In this document: one piece after another, positions 8,366 to 15,778 of the stretch
Numbering within the stretch: position 1 is the stretch's first letter
Layout: each line of letters opens with the position of its first letter
Source of the DNA: JALHST01 sp963798435
Lineage (GTDB): Bacteria; Bacteroidota; Bacteroidia; Flavobacteriales; Flavobacteriaceae
DNA: 64,000 nucleotides
Reading direction: 5' to 3'
Assembly: GCA_963798435.1 (NCBI GenBank)
Contig: CAWCTF010000004.1
Span: 806,001 to 870,000 of the forward strand
Notes under the pieces: generated by a model
The model's database searches: none
What the model was told of the DNA's origin: nothing
What the model saw: only the letters and a program-made list of their open reading frames with translations
Translations under genes and position numbers: made by a program

Positions 8366-9333
8366 AATATGGTCATATTATATGCCAATTGCAAAAGCGA
8401 TTCTTTCTCCGCTATTGATCGTGTCATGGGTAATTGTGCAAGTCCGATCAGTCTTCGCATGATTTCGATTCCAGCAATTTGGGTAGTGAGCTTTTCATCG
8501 AACTGATTCTTGTATAATGAAAGAATGCTTGGCAAATAGGAGGGGTCCATGGTGGCCATCACAATATGTGCCGACATTACCCCCAAATCAAATTCGGCAA
8601 ACCCGACAAAAGAAAACTCCGGGTCCAAGATATACATATCCCCTGACATGGTCATCCAACTGCCTGGGTAATAGTCGCCGTGTATCAAAGTTTTCCCAGC
8701 TGACAAATAGATATTACCAACCTTATCAACTATTTTCTTAAGTGTGCGATCATTCCTGTAGGGCGTTGCCAAGGCCTGAAGACCTGGTTGAACGGTATCT
8801 AGCTCAAAACCATTGTCGGGCATAAATGGTAACTGAAAGATATGTTGATGATTTAATTTGCGCATTTCCAAATTGGCCGGAAAATTCCTTGGGGGCGGTG
8901 TTTGGTGCAAGTAATCAAGAATTGACACCAATTTTTGTAATACCGGACCCGTCACCTTTCTTTCAGCGTACATTTTCGTCATGTCCTCACATTGCCCAAG
9001 ATCATTTAAAAGAAGCAGGTTTTCTTTTGGATCATAATATAAAACCTGAGGGAGATGCGAAACGAGAAACTCAGTATCAATCGTCTTGTAAAATTCGCGT
9101 TCAACGGCGATTCTTTCTAATGGCGCAGCTACTTGTGGATATTTTTGAACATAGGGTCGGGATTGTTTTAAGATAAATGATCTTGTTGTAGTCTGTATCC
9201 GCAAGACCACATTCATATTGCCCTCCCCGGGTTTTTCAATAGATAATATAGCTTCTTTGGGCAATAGGAAATGTATGGAATCTAAATATTGCTGAAATAC
9301 ACTGGTACTGCAGCTTAAGTCAAAATAAGTCAA
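8362..9333 (-). CDS. Methylthioribose-kinase-like phosphotransferase (APH fold)
   Basis: An aminoglycoside-phosphotransferase-fold small-molecule kinase (323 residues from the chosen start). It resembles 5-methylthioribose kinase: PGEGNMNVVLRI (nucleotide loop), FILKQSRPYVQKYP (Lys of the N-lobe), LIHGDYYPGSW (catalytic HGD loop) and ILDPEFSFVGFAEFDLGV (metal-binding DxE segment). The open frame runs to 9549 without any ATG. TTG 9333 (reading MTYFDLSCSTS) gives a natural family N-terminus and is my choice; the upstream 72 codons do not look like protein. No mtnA or other methionine-salvage gene is adjacent, so the substrate may be ribose or another pentose, fitting its coupling to the ADP-ribosylglycohydrolase. 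Cytoplasmic. Confidence 0.78.
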   Translation of the reverse strand: MTYFDLSCSTSVFQQYLDSIHFLLPKEAILSIEKPGEGNMNVVLRIQTTTRSFILKQSRPYVQKYPQVAAPLERIAVEREFYKTIDTEFLVSHLPQVLYYDPKENLLLLNDLGQCEDMTKMYAERKVTGPVLQKLVSILDYLHQTPPPRNFPANLEMRKLNHQHIFQLPFMPDNGFELDTVQPGLQALATPYRNDRTLKKIVDKVGNIYLSAGKTLIHGDYYPGSWMTMSGDMYILDPEFSFVGFAEFDLGVMSAHIVMATMDPSYLPSILSLYKNQFDEKLTTQIAGIEIMRRLIGLAQLPMTRSIAEKESLLQLAYNMTIL

Positions 9334-9611
9334 AATATCGGTAATGTGAATTAGTTTGCAATATAGTCGGAATCGAAAAAATAATCGTGCAGAAAGCTGC
9401 GAATTTCTGTGGTACCTGCAACTTCGAGGTTTCAGGGGAAACAACGACACGTATCTATTGGCGATCAGCTTCTCTTTCGGTATTTTCTTCTCTGCACCGA
9501 TGGCTTCCGTGAAAAAATATACAATCAATACTGGGCGATGCGCCCACAAAGGTTCATTTGATTGTATTGCTATGGATGATATCGCGAGAATGCATGGGTG
9601 TCAAAACAACA
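9334..9611. other. Gene-free stretch upstream of the kinase
   Basis: About 280 bp without a credible gene. The frame of the kinase stays open through most of it but lacks ATG and protein-like composition. A small palindrome TGGGCG-ATG-CGCCCA is present near 9533-9547. I see no clear promoter. Confidence 0.5.
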
Positions 9612-9633
9612 AAACCCCTATTTAAAGGGGTTT
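9612..9633 (-). terminator. Hairpin terminator at the far end of the tRNA-Phe repeat array
   Basis: Arms AAACCCCT and AGGGGTTT enclose a 6-nt loop. On the minus strand the hairpin is followed by a T-rich tract, so it can stop transcription coming from the tRNA-Phe repeats. Confidence 0.65.
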
Positions 9634-9783
9634 CAGGTTGTGGTGCCTTCAAGAGATACCGAGGCTGCGCCCGGTGTTCTTTTGACACCTCGCCTGAAAA
9701 TGTCAAACCGAACTACCTTCGATAATTCGTTTTTTGTTTCCAAGCTCCTTTGGCAAGCTTGCATGCCACGTACCGGAAAACAA

Positions 9784-9810
9784 AAACCCACTCCATTATG
9801 GAGCGGGTTT
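9784..9810 (-). terminator. Terminator in repeat unit A
   Basis: Stem AAACCCGCTCC / GGAGTGGGTTT read on the minus strand (one G-T wobble), followed by a T-rich run. It is identical to the copy 181 bp closer to the tRNA. Confidence 0.75.
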
Positions 9811-9964
9811 GCCGCATTAAGTGGTGCCTCCAAGAGATACCGAGGCTGCGCCCGGTGTTCTTTTGACACCTCGCCTGAAAATGTCAAACCGAACTACCTT
9901 CGATAGTTCGTTTTTTGTTTCCAAGCTCCTTTGGCAAGCTTGCTTGCCACGTACCGGAAAACAA

Positions 9965-9991
9965 AAACCCACTCCATTATGGAGCGGGTTT
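9965..9991 (-). terminator. Terminator directly downstream of tRNA-Phe
   Basis: The same stem-loop as in unit A, starting 11 nt beyond the 3' end of tRNA-Phe and followed by GTTTTTG-type T-rich sequence on the minus strand. It is the probable end of the primary tRNA transcript. Confidence 0.85.
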
Positions 9992-10002
9992 GCCGCATTA
10001 AG

Positions 10003-10075
10003 TGGTGCCTCCAAGAATCGAACTAGGGACACATGGATTTTCAGTCCATTGCTCTACCAACTGAGCTAAGGCACC
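10003..10075 (-). tRNA. tRNA-Phe (GAA)
   Basis: A 73-nt cloverleaf reads on the minus strand: acceptor GGTGCCT/AGGCACC (7 pairs), D-arm GCTC-AGTTGGTA-GAGC, anticodon arm ATGGA-CTGAAAA-TCCAT with anticodon GAA, 5-nt variable loop, T-arm CCTAG-TTCGATT-CTTGG and discriminator A. The 3' CCA is not encoded (the next bases are CTT). The T-stem contains a T51-T63 mismatch; all other stems pair fully. The last 14 nt are repeated at the start of each downstream 181-bp unit. Confidence 0.97.
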
Positions 10076-10093
10076 AATACCCCTAAGGGGCTG

Positions 10094-10123
10094 CAAATAT
10101 AATTTCAAATTTAGGATATACAA
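10094..10123 (-). promoter_or_regulatory. Consensus flavobacterial promoter for tRNA-Phe
   Basis: On the minus strand TTG (10121-10123), a 19-nt spacer and TATATTTG (10094-10101) match the Bacteroidota TTG-N17-19-TAnnTTTG consensus at every fixed position. The box ends 18 bp before the tRNA 5' end. A small CCCC-TAA-GGGG hairpin lies in the leader. Confidence 0.85.
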
Positions 10124-10145
10124 ACAAAATTCAGAAAAAAGGTAT

Positions 10146-10172
10146 TTGTTTTTTTTCAATTTTAGATCTTTG
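10146..10172 (+). promoter_or_regulatory. Probable coaX promoter
   Basis: TTG (10146-10148), 16 nt, then GATCTTTG (10165-10172), one base off TAnnTTTG, ending 4 bp before the coaX ATG. This implies a very short or absent leader. Confidence 0.4.
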
Positions 10173-10176
10173 TGAT

Positions 10177-10905
10177 ATGAACTTAATTATCGATGTAGGG
10201 AACACGCAGTCAAAGCTTGCCGTGTTCAATAAGGCAGAGCTTGTTTATGATACTGCTTTTCAGACAGATCTGTTTGTAAAGCAAATCAAGGTCCTTTTTA
10301 AAAGGTATCCTAAAATTGAGGAGGCCATGTTATCGTCAGTAGGAAAATTGGCGGAAAAAGACATTGCGGTATTGTCTATATTCTGCCAGGTACATGTGCT
10401 CAGCCATGGCACAAAGACTCCTTTTAAAAACTCCTATGCCACGCCTCAGACCTTGGGCGTCGACAGAATAGGGTTGGCAAGCGCGGCATTTTATTTCAAT
10501 CCCAATCGAAATACGTTGGTAATTGACGCTGGTACCTGCGTGACCTATGACATGATGAACGATTATGGCGAATATTTGGGAGGTGCTATTTCCCCGGGGT
10601 TGACCATGCGGTATAGGGCCTTGCATAACCAGACCGCCAATCTTCCTCTATTAGCGCCGACCGACCCGATTGACCTAATCGGGAATTCTACCGAAAATTG
10701 TATACACAGCGGGGTTGTCAATGGTATTTGTGTCGAAATTGATGGCATAATCGACCAATATCGTGATCGATTCGTAGATTTAACAGTTATTTTAACAGGA
10801 GGTGATAGTCAATTTTTGTCAAAACGATTAAAAAATACCATCTTTGCCCATTCTAATTTTCTCCTATTGGGACTTAACTATTTGTTGGAATACAACAAGC
10901 ACTAG
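10177..10905 (+). CDS. coaX: Type III pantothenate kinase
   Basis: The first enzyme of coenzyme A synthesis, phosphorylating pantothenate with ATP. The 242-residue protein has the ASKHA-type motifs of CoaX: LIIDVGNTQSKLAVF (phosphate 1 loop with catalytic Asp), GVDRIGLASAA (GxDR), TLVIDAGTCVTYD (phosphate 2 loop) and GGAISPGLTMRYRAL. The length is a little below 250, normal for Bacteroidota. It is divergent from tRNA-Phe and begins a long plus-strand series; the next gene starts at the base after its TAG stop. Confidence 0.95.
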   Translation: MNLIIDVGNTQSKLAVFNKAELVYDTAFQTDLFVKQIKVLFKRYPKIEEAMLSSVGKLAEKDIAVLSIFCQVHVLSHGTKTPFKNSYATPQTLGVDRIGLASAAFYFNPNRNTLVIDAGTCVTYDMMNDYGEYLGGAISPGLTMRYRALHNQTANLPLLAPTDPIDLIGNSTENCIHSGVVNGICVEIDGIIDQYRDRFVDLTVILTGGDSQFLSKRLKNTIFAHSNFLLLGLNYLLEYNKH

Positions 10906-12192
10906 ATGATCAAAAGAATTGTTATTGCCATAGTGTGCCTCGCTTTTAATAGTTTGCACGCCCAAGACGGAACGATTTCCCCGTATTCTTATTTTGGCAT
11001 TGGGGATCAACGGGCCTTGGGGACCATGGAGAATCAAATGATGGGGGGCGTCGGCATGTTTTCCGATAGCATCCATATCAATCTAAAAAACCCAGCTTCC
11101 TACAGCAAGCTTGGTATTCAAGCCGGTGAAAATTTCGGGATAACGACCTACGCCGCAGGCGTGTCCCATAAGGGTTCGCGTTTAAAGACCTACACCGATC
11201 AACAGAATAGTGCGGTGACGAATCTCGACTATCTTTCTATTGGCTTTAGTGTTCGCAAGGGCTGGGGAATCGGCTTTGGGATTATGCCTGTTTCTTCGGT
11301 AGGCTATAACTTTGTTGCCGAGACGACCAACAGCAACGGGGCGATGGTGACTAACCGACTTGATGGGGAAGGCGGCCTGAATCGGGTCTATTTTTCAACA
11401 GGGTATCAGCTGACCAACACGTTAAGTCTCGGAATAACGGCGAACTTCAATTTTGGGACCTTAAAGTACCGTCGGGTCCAAAGTGTAGCCGATGTGCAAT
11501 TCGGAACCCTCGACCAAAGAAATTCAAGAGTGAACGGTATGGATTTTAACTATGCCTTGAATTATACCCCGAAAATTAATGAAAAATACACTTTATATTC
11601 ATCGCTGAGAGTAAATACCCAAGCGAATTTGACGTCGAAGAATGCTAAGGCATTGGGTTCGTTTTCCCTCGGTACCGGTCAAAATATCGAAGTGCTTGAC
11701 GTGAATTTAGATGCACAGAATCTGAGGAATACATTTTTGAAGATTCCAACTACGACTACCGTGGGTTTGGGATTTGGGCAAGAACGCATTTGGTTCCTAG
11801 GCGCTGAATATAGCTTTCAAGGTTTCAGTTCGTTTTCCAATGAGTTTTTGGATTTTGAAAATCTCGTATACAATGATGCCAGTACAATTGCCTTTGGCGG
11901 CTTTTTTGTTCCCAAGCATACATCATTCGATGGTTATTTCAAAAGGATCACATATCGAGCAGGGCTGCACCTTGACCAGACTGGAATGGTCATAAATAAT
12001 AAGGACATAAAAAACTTTGGCATAACTTTTGGAATTGGGTTACCATTGCGGAACTATTCGAACCTAAACATAGGTTTTGAATTGGGCAGAAGAGGCACAA
12101 GTGCATCAGACCTTGTTGAAGAAAGTTATTTTAAGGTCAATGTAGGATTGTCTTTAAATGATCTTTGGTTCCAAAAGCGAAAAATTAATTGA
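10906..12192 (+). CDS. Outer-membrane beta-barrel protein of unknown function
   Basis: A 428-residue protein with a signal peptide (IVIAIVCLAFNSLHAQ) followed by ISPYSYFGIGDQRALGT and many alternating hydrophobic strands (for example NFGITTYAAGVS, LSLGITANFNFG), ending with a Phe-containing strand. This is typical of a FadL-like or generic Bacteroidota barrel. The S-x-Y-S-x-x-GIGD N-terminus is common in a family found between coaX and lptC. The ATG directly follows the coaX stop, so the genes are coupled. Its location before a TPR protein and LptC points to outer-membrane biogenesis, but no specific function can be assigned. Confidence 0.8.
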   Translation: MIKRIVIAIVCLAFNSLHAQDGTISPYSYFGIGDQRALGTMENQMMGGVGMFSDSIHINLKNPASYSKLGIQAGENFGITTYAAGVSHKGSRLKTYTDQQNSAVTNLDYLSIGFSVRKGWGIGFGIMPVSSVGYNFVAETTNSNGAMVTNRLDGEGGLNRVYFSTGYQLTNTLSLGITANFNFGTLKYRRVQSVADVQFGTLDQRNSRVNGMDFNYALNYTPKINEKYTLYSSLRVNTQANLTSKNAKALGSFSLGTGQNIEVLDVNLDAQNLRNTFLKIPTTTTVGLGFGQERIWFLGAEYSFQGFSSFSNEFLDFENLVYNDASTIAFGGFFVPKHTSFDGYFKRITYRAGLHLDQTGMVINNKDIKNFGITFGIGLPLRNYSNLNIGFELGRRGTSASDLVEESYFKVNVGLSLNDLWFQKRKIN

Positions 12193-12224
12193 GAAAAATT
12201 TAGTACATTAACCACTTTAAAAAT

Positions 12225-13601
12225 ATGAGTATGAAAACGAAACTTTACTACACAGCAATGATGCTTTTGGGAAGTTTGGCGATATCTAATGCACAGGCCC
12301 AGAATCCTGAGTGTATGACGAACTTGTCGATTTATGCTGAACATGCCAAGGTAAAAAACTATGATGCGGCGTATACACCGTGGAAAATGGTCTATGAAAA
12401 CTGCCCTGATATTAACAAGGCCAATTATTCGTTGGGAGAACGTATCCTAAGTTATAAGGCCGATAAATCTTCCGGTGCGGAAAAGGATGGCTACATCAAT
12501 GAGCTTTTAGGGCTCTATGACAATGCCAATAAATATTTTCCGAAGGATTATACCAAAGCCGATATTATTACCGATAAGGTTTTGTTGCGGTATGATAATA
12601 AAATGATCAGTGACGATGATATTTATTCCATGTTGGGCCAAGCGTTTAAGGAAGACCGGGCCAATTTCACAAACCCGAAGGCATTGTATCTTTATTTCTC
12701 AAGTCTTGTAGACCTGCACAATGCCGGCAAGAAAGATTTGCAGGAAGTATTTGACGTTTATGATGATGTAACCGATAAGATCGGGGAAGAAAATGACAAG
12801 CTTACAACGGCTATATCTGCATTATTGCCTAAGGAAGAGGCGGGTACATTGACCTCTAAGGAGACAAAACAACTGAGTTCATACAATAGCTATTCTGAGA
12901 ATTACGGTAAAATTGAAGGTAGCATCGATTCAAAATTAGGCGCCTTGGCCGATTGTGGCAATTTAATCCCGCTCTATGAAAAGAGTTTTGAAGAAAAGAA
13001 AAGTGACGTAACATGGGTGAAAAGAGCTGTAGGTAGGATGTTCAACAAGGAATGCACCGATGATCCGATGTTCAAGAAATTATTCGAAGCGCAGTTGGCA
13101 CTAGATCCTTCAGCGGATGCCTATGTATATGGTGGTACCTTGAAAAACAAGGCAGGTGATACAAAAGGTGCGGTAGCTGATTTTGACAAGGCTCTTGGGC
13201 TTGAGACCGATGCGAAGAAAAGGTCGAATATTGCATATAAAGTGGCTACGATCTATAAGAACGGCAGTAAATCAACTGCGAGAAGCTATGCTCAAAAGGC
13301 TATCGACGCAAACCCATCGAATGGGAAGGCATATTTGTTGATTGCACACCTGTATGCCAATAGTGCCAATGACTGTGGTGCTACGCCGTTCGAAAAGCGA
13401 GCTGTTTATTGGAAAGCAGCCGAAATCGCCCGTCAGGCAGGGAGAGTCGATCCCTCTTTGAGTAGTAGGGCGAGTCAAGCGGAGGTTAGTTATAAGGCCA
13501 AAGCCCCTACCAAGGAAATGATTTTCTCTTCTGGAATGGCTGGGAAGACCGTATCTTTTAATTGTTGGATGGGCGGAAGTGTCAAAGTTCCGGATTTGTA
13601 G
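12225..13601 (+). CDS. Secreted tetratricopeptide-repeat protein
   Basis: A 458-residue periplasmic protein with a signal peptide (MMLLGSLAISNAQAQ). TPR-like helices are visible at the N-terminus (AKVKNYDAAYTPWKMVYENCP) and the C-terminus (AYVYGGTLKNKAGDTKGAV, then NPSNGKAYLLIAHLYANS). The C-terminal tail has Cys residues (ANDCGATPF, FNCWMGG) that may form a disulfide. The start could be ATG 12225 or the next Met (12231); the choice does not change the mature protein. It lies 32 bp after the barrel gene and its stop is one base from lptC, so the cluster is probably one operon for cell-envelope assembly. Confidence 0.78.
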   Translation: MSMKTKLYYTAMMLLGSLAISNAQAQNPECMTNLSIYAEHAKVKNYDAAYTPWKMVYENCPDINKANYSLGERILSYKADKSSGAEKDGYINELLGLYDNANKYFPKDYTKADIITDKVLLRYDNKMISDDDIYSMLGQAFKEDRANFTNPKALYLYFSSLVDLHNAGKKDLQEVFDVYDDVTDKIGEENDKLTTAISALLPKEEAGTLTSKETKQLSSYNSYSENYGKIEGSIDSKLGALADCGNLIPLYEKSFEEKKSDVTWVKRAVGRMFNKECTDDPMFKKLFEAQLALDPSADAYVYGGTLKNKAGDTKGAVADFDKALGLETDAKKRSNIAYKVATIYKNGSKSTARSYAQKAIDANPSNGKAYLLIAHLYANSANDCGATPFEKRAVYWKAAEIARQAGRVDPSLSSRASQAEVSYKAKAPTKEMIFSSGMAGKTVSFNCWMGGSVKVPDL

Positions 13602-13602
13602 G

Positions 13603-14211
13603 ATGAAATTGTCCATCAGAAATCATTATAGCGGCATTGCCATGATATTATTCATGGCAATGCTTTTTTTTTCCTGTAAGGACAATTATAAACGGGTCGG
13701 GGAGGAGGCCAAAAAGCTGGTATACCCAAGAGGTATCGCCGAGAATTTTGAGCTCACCTATAGTGAATTGCAGCATCCTTTGGAGAATGAAGATACAGAA
13801 GGTTCGAAAAAAATCTCCATATTAAGAAGTGCGATATCCTATAATTTCGACAACTTAACCTTTCCACATCGAACTTTCCCCAAAGGTTTGGAAGTTGAAT
13901 TCTTTGATAGCAATGGCAATAAAAACACCATTAAGGCCGACTATGGTATTCGATATACGGCTACCGATCTGATCGACTTACGTGGTAATGTGGTAATCGA
14001 AAATCATGATGGTAAAAAGCTCGAGACATCGCAACTGTATTATGATGAGGATAACGAATGGATATTTACACAGAAAAAATTTAAATTTACCAATCCGGAA
14101 GATGGTACAATAATGGATGGTGAAGGAATGGATTTCAATAAAGACCTAAGTTTTTTAAATGCACAAAAGACGTATGGTTTAATGATGATTAAAGAAGAAC
14201 TAGATGATTAA
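13603..14211 (+). CDS. lptC: LptC, LPS export periplasmic anchor protein
   Basis: The LPS-transport bridge component LptC passes lipopolysaccharide from the LptBFG ATPase to LptA in the periplasm. It has 202 residues. An N-terminal hydrophobic stretch ends in FFSCKD, a lipobox, as is usual for Bacteroidota LptC. The OstA-like jelly-roll region has repeated short strands: GLEVEFFDSNGNKNTIKADY, DLRGNVVIENHDGKKLET and GEGMDFNKDLSF. The start is ATG 13603, one base after the TPR gene's stop; an upstream GTG at 13579 would overlap that gene. Its stop overlaps the next small gene. Confidence 0.88.
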   Translation: MKLSIRNHYSGIAMILFMAMLFFSCKDNYKRVGEEAKKLVYPRGIAENFELTYSELQHPLENEDTEGSKKISILRSAISYNFDNLTFPHRTFPKGLEVEFFDSNGNKNTIKADYGIRYTATDLIDLRGNVVIENHDGKKLETSQLYYDEDNEWIFTQKKFKFTNPEDGTIMDGEGMDFNKDLSFLNAQKTYGLMMIKEELDD

Positions 14212-14413
14212 AATCTTAAAATATACCGAGTATCTATACATAGCAGTTGCCGTATTTTCCTTATACAGGATCTTTACCGATTGGAATGTTGATCGGCAAG
14301 GGGCCTATTTGTTCGTTTTTTTTGCCATTGTATCAATAGGGATGTTCTTTTTTCGTAGAAATTATCGCAAAAAATTTGAACAAAGAAGCCGAGATAACCA
14401 AACCAAGTTGTGA
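14204..14413 (+). CDS. Small two-helix membrane protein, conserved neighbour of lptC
   Basis: A 69-residue protein with two predicted membrane helices (LYIAVAVFSLYRIFTDW and YLFVFFAIVSIGMFFF) followed by a strongly basic tail. The start ATG lies inside the end of lptC (8-bp overlap), and its TGA stop overlaps the GTG start of the CNNM gene, so all three are translationally coupled. I do not recognise a named family. The coupling suggests a role near LptC or the CNNM transporter. Confidence 0.75.
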   Translation: MIKILKYTEYLYIAVAVFSLYRIFTDWNVDRQGAYLFVFFAIVSIGMFFFRRNYRKKFEQRSRDNQTKL

Positions 14414-15693
14414 GTAGCGCATTTATAATCATTCTCTTTTCGCTTTTATGCTCTGCCTTCTTTTCTGGAATGGAGATTGCCTTTATTTCTGCCAATAAGA
14501 TCCATATTGAGATTGTAAAGAAACAAGAAGGTTTTTTGGCAACCATCCTGACCAAATTAACTAAAAAGCCATCGAAGTTTATCGCCACAATGCTAATTGG
14601 AAACAATATTGCACTGGTAATTTATGGCATTTACATGGGGGAGGTATTGATGGAATGGTTTGTAAGCCTGGGTCCTGTCTCAAACCTATTCCTTAAAGCA
14701 ATGCTCACTGATTTTAGTTTGCTTACCCAGACCATTATTTCAACTTTGATCATTTTGCTAACTGCAGAGTTTCTGCCAAAGGTGTTGTTTCAGATCTATG
14801 CAAATACCCTTTTAAAGGTGTTCGCCTTTCCTGCATATGTCTTCTATGGGCTGTTTTCGGTTATTTCTGATTTTATCATAAGAGTGTCTGACTTTATTCT
14901 GAAACATATTTTCGGGACCGCCGGCGATGATGTGCAGCTGGCCTTTACAAAGATTGAGCTTGGCGATTATATTACCGAACAGATGGAAACGGTAGAAGAA
15001 GAGGATATGGTAGATTCTGAAATACAGATTTTTCAGAATGCCCTTGAATTTTCGGCTGTTAAAGCCAGGGAGGTAATGGTGCCTAGAACCGAAATTACTG
15101 CGGTAGAACTCCATGAAACCCCAAAAAATCTGGCAAAACTTTTTATTGAAACAGGTTATTCAAAAATCCCTGTTTTTAAGGATACCATTGATAATATTAT
15201 TGGCTATGTACATTCGTATGAACTTTTTAAAAAGCCAAAAACCATAAAAAGCATCCTTTTGCCCGTTGAGTTTGTCCCCGAGACCATGCTAATTCATGAC
15301 ATCTTGAATGTGCTTACAAAAAAGAGAAAGAGTATTTCGATCGTCTTGGATGAATATGGTGGCACCTCTGGTCTTATGACCATCGAGGATATCGTCGAGG
15401 AACTTTTCGGGGAAATCGAGGATGAACACGACACCATCGAATATTTGGAAGAACAGCTTGATGAAACGACCTACAAGTTTTCGGCGCGTTTAGAAGTAGA
15501 TTATCTCAATGAAATGTACAAACTAGACCTTCCCGAAGATGATGAATACGAAACCCTTGGGGGGCTTATCGTAAATGAGATGGGGCAAATACCTGAAAAG
15601 AATTCGGAGATAAAAATAGACGACTACCTCTTTACGATACTTGAGGTTTCAAATACCAAGATCGAACTTGTGCTGGTTAAAAAACTCCCGTAA
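14410..15693 (+). CDS. CNNM/CorC hemolysin-family membrane protein with CBS domains
   Basis: A 427-residue inner-membrane protein. The N-terminal CNNM domain carries three to four helices (FIIILFSLLCSAFFSGMEIA, LIGNNIALVIYGIYMG, IISTLIILLTAEFLPK). A pair of CBS domains follows (AREVMVPRTEITAVEL, then SIVLDEYGGTSGLMTIEDIV) and then a C-terminal CorC/HlyC domain ending with an EIKIDDYLFTILEV strand. The family exports or regulates Mg2+ or other divalent ions; the old hemolysin name is misleading. Translation begins at GTG 14410, whose last two bases are part of the previous gene's TGA. It is the last gene of the coupled lptC group. Confidence 0.88.
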   Translation: MSSAFIIILFSLLCSAFFSGMEIAFISANKIHIEIVKKQEGFLATILTKLTKKPSKFIATMLIGNNIALVIYGIYMGEVLMEWFVSLGPVSNLFLKAMLTDFSLLTQTIISTLIILLTAEFLPKVLFQIYANTLLKVFAFPAYVFYGLFSVISDFIIRVSDFILKHIFGTAGDDVQLAFTKIELGDYITEQMETVEEEDMVDSEIQIFQNALEFSAVKAREVMVPRTEITAVELHETPKNLAKLFIETGYSKIPVFKDTIDNIIGYVHSYELFKKPKTIKSILLPVEFVPETMLIHDILNVLTKKRKSISIVLDEYGGTSGLMTIEDIVEELFGEIEDEHDTIEYLEEQLDETTYKFSARLEVDYLNEMYKLDLPEDDEYETLGGLIVNEMGQIPEKNSEIKIDDYLFTILEVSNTKIELVLVKKLP

Positions 15694-15778
15694 CAAGTGA
15701 CGAAAACCATCCATCGATACTTTTTATTATTTGAAAAGAAAATGGTAATTTCGCCAACTGATTTAAAACATCCCAACT

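Larger units (their letters stand above)
9641..10002. repeat. Two tandem 181-bp repeats, each starting with the tRNA-Phe 3' end
   Basis: Unit A is 9641-9821 and unit B 9822-10002; they differ at three positions seen by eye. A third copy begins at 10003 but is the real tRNA: it shares TGGTGCCTCCAAGA (plus strand, 14 nt) with the units and then diverges into the tRNA body. Each unit contains this tRNA 3'-end piece, a nested inverted repeat (GGTGT...ACACC inside CGAGG...CCTCG) and an intrinsic terminator. Short open frames within the array are duplicated in step with the repeat and are not believable genes. It resembles tandem attachment-site duplications or unequal-crossover copies of a tRNA tail, but no integrase lies nearby. 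Confidence 0.92.

Noticed and set aside
9334..9549. N-terminal extension of the kinase gene
   Set aside because: It lacks an ATG and any similarity to the kinase family; TTG 9333 gives a family-like start.
9641..10002. CRISPR array
   Set aside because: There are only two long, contiguous repeats without spacers and no cas genes in the window.
9598..10069. Overlapping ORFs on both strands in the tRNA-Phe repeat array
   Set aside because: They repeat with the 181-bp period, cross terminators and the tRNA, and have no domain; such ORFs are known annotation artefacts.
9641..10075. Integrated prophage or genomic island at tRNA-Phe
   Set aside because: No integrase, transposase or foreign gene content is adjacent; both flanks are ordinary chromosomal genes.
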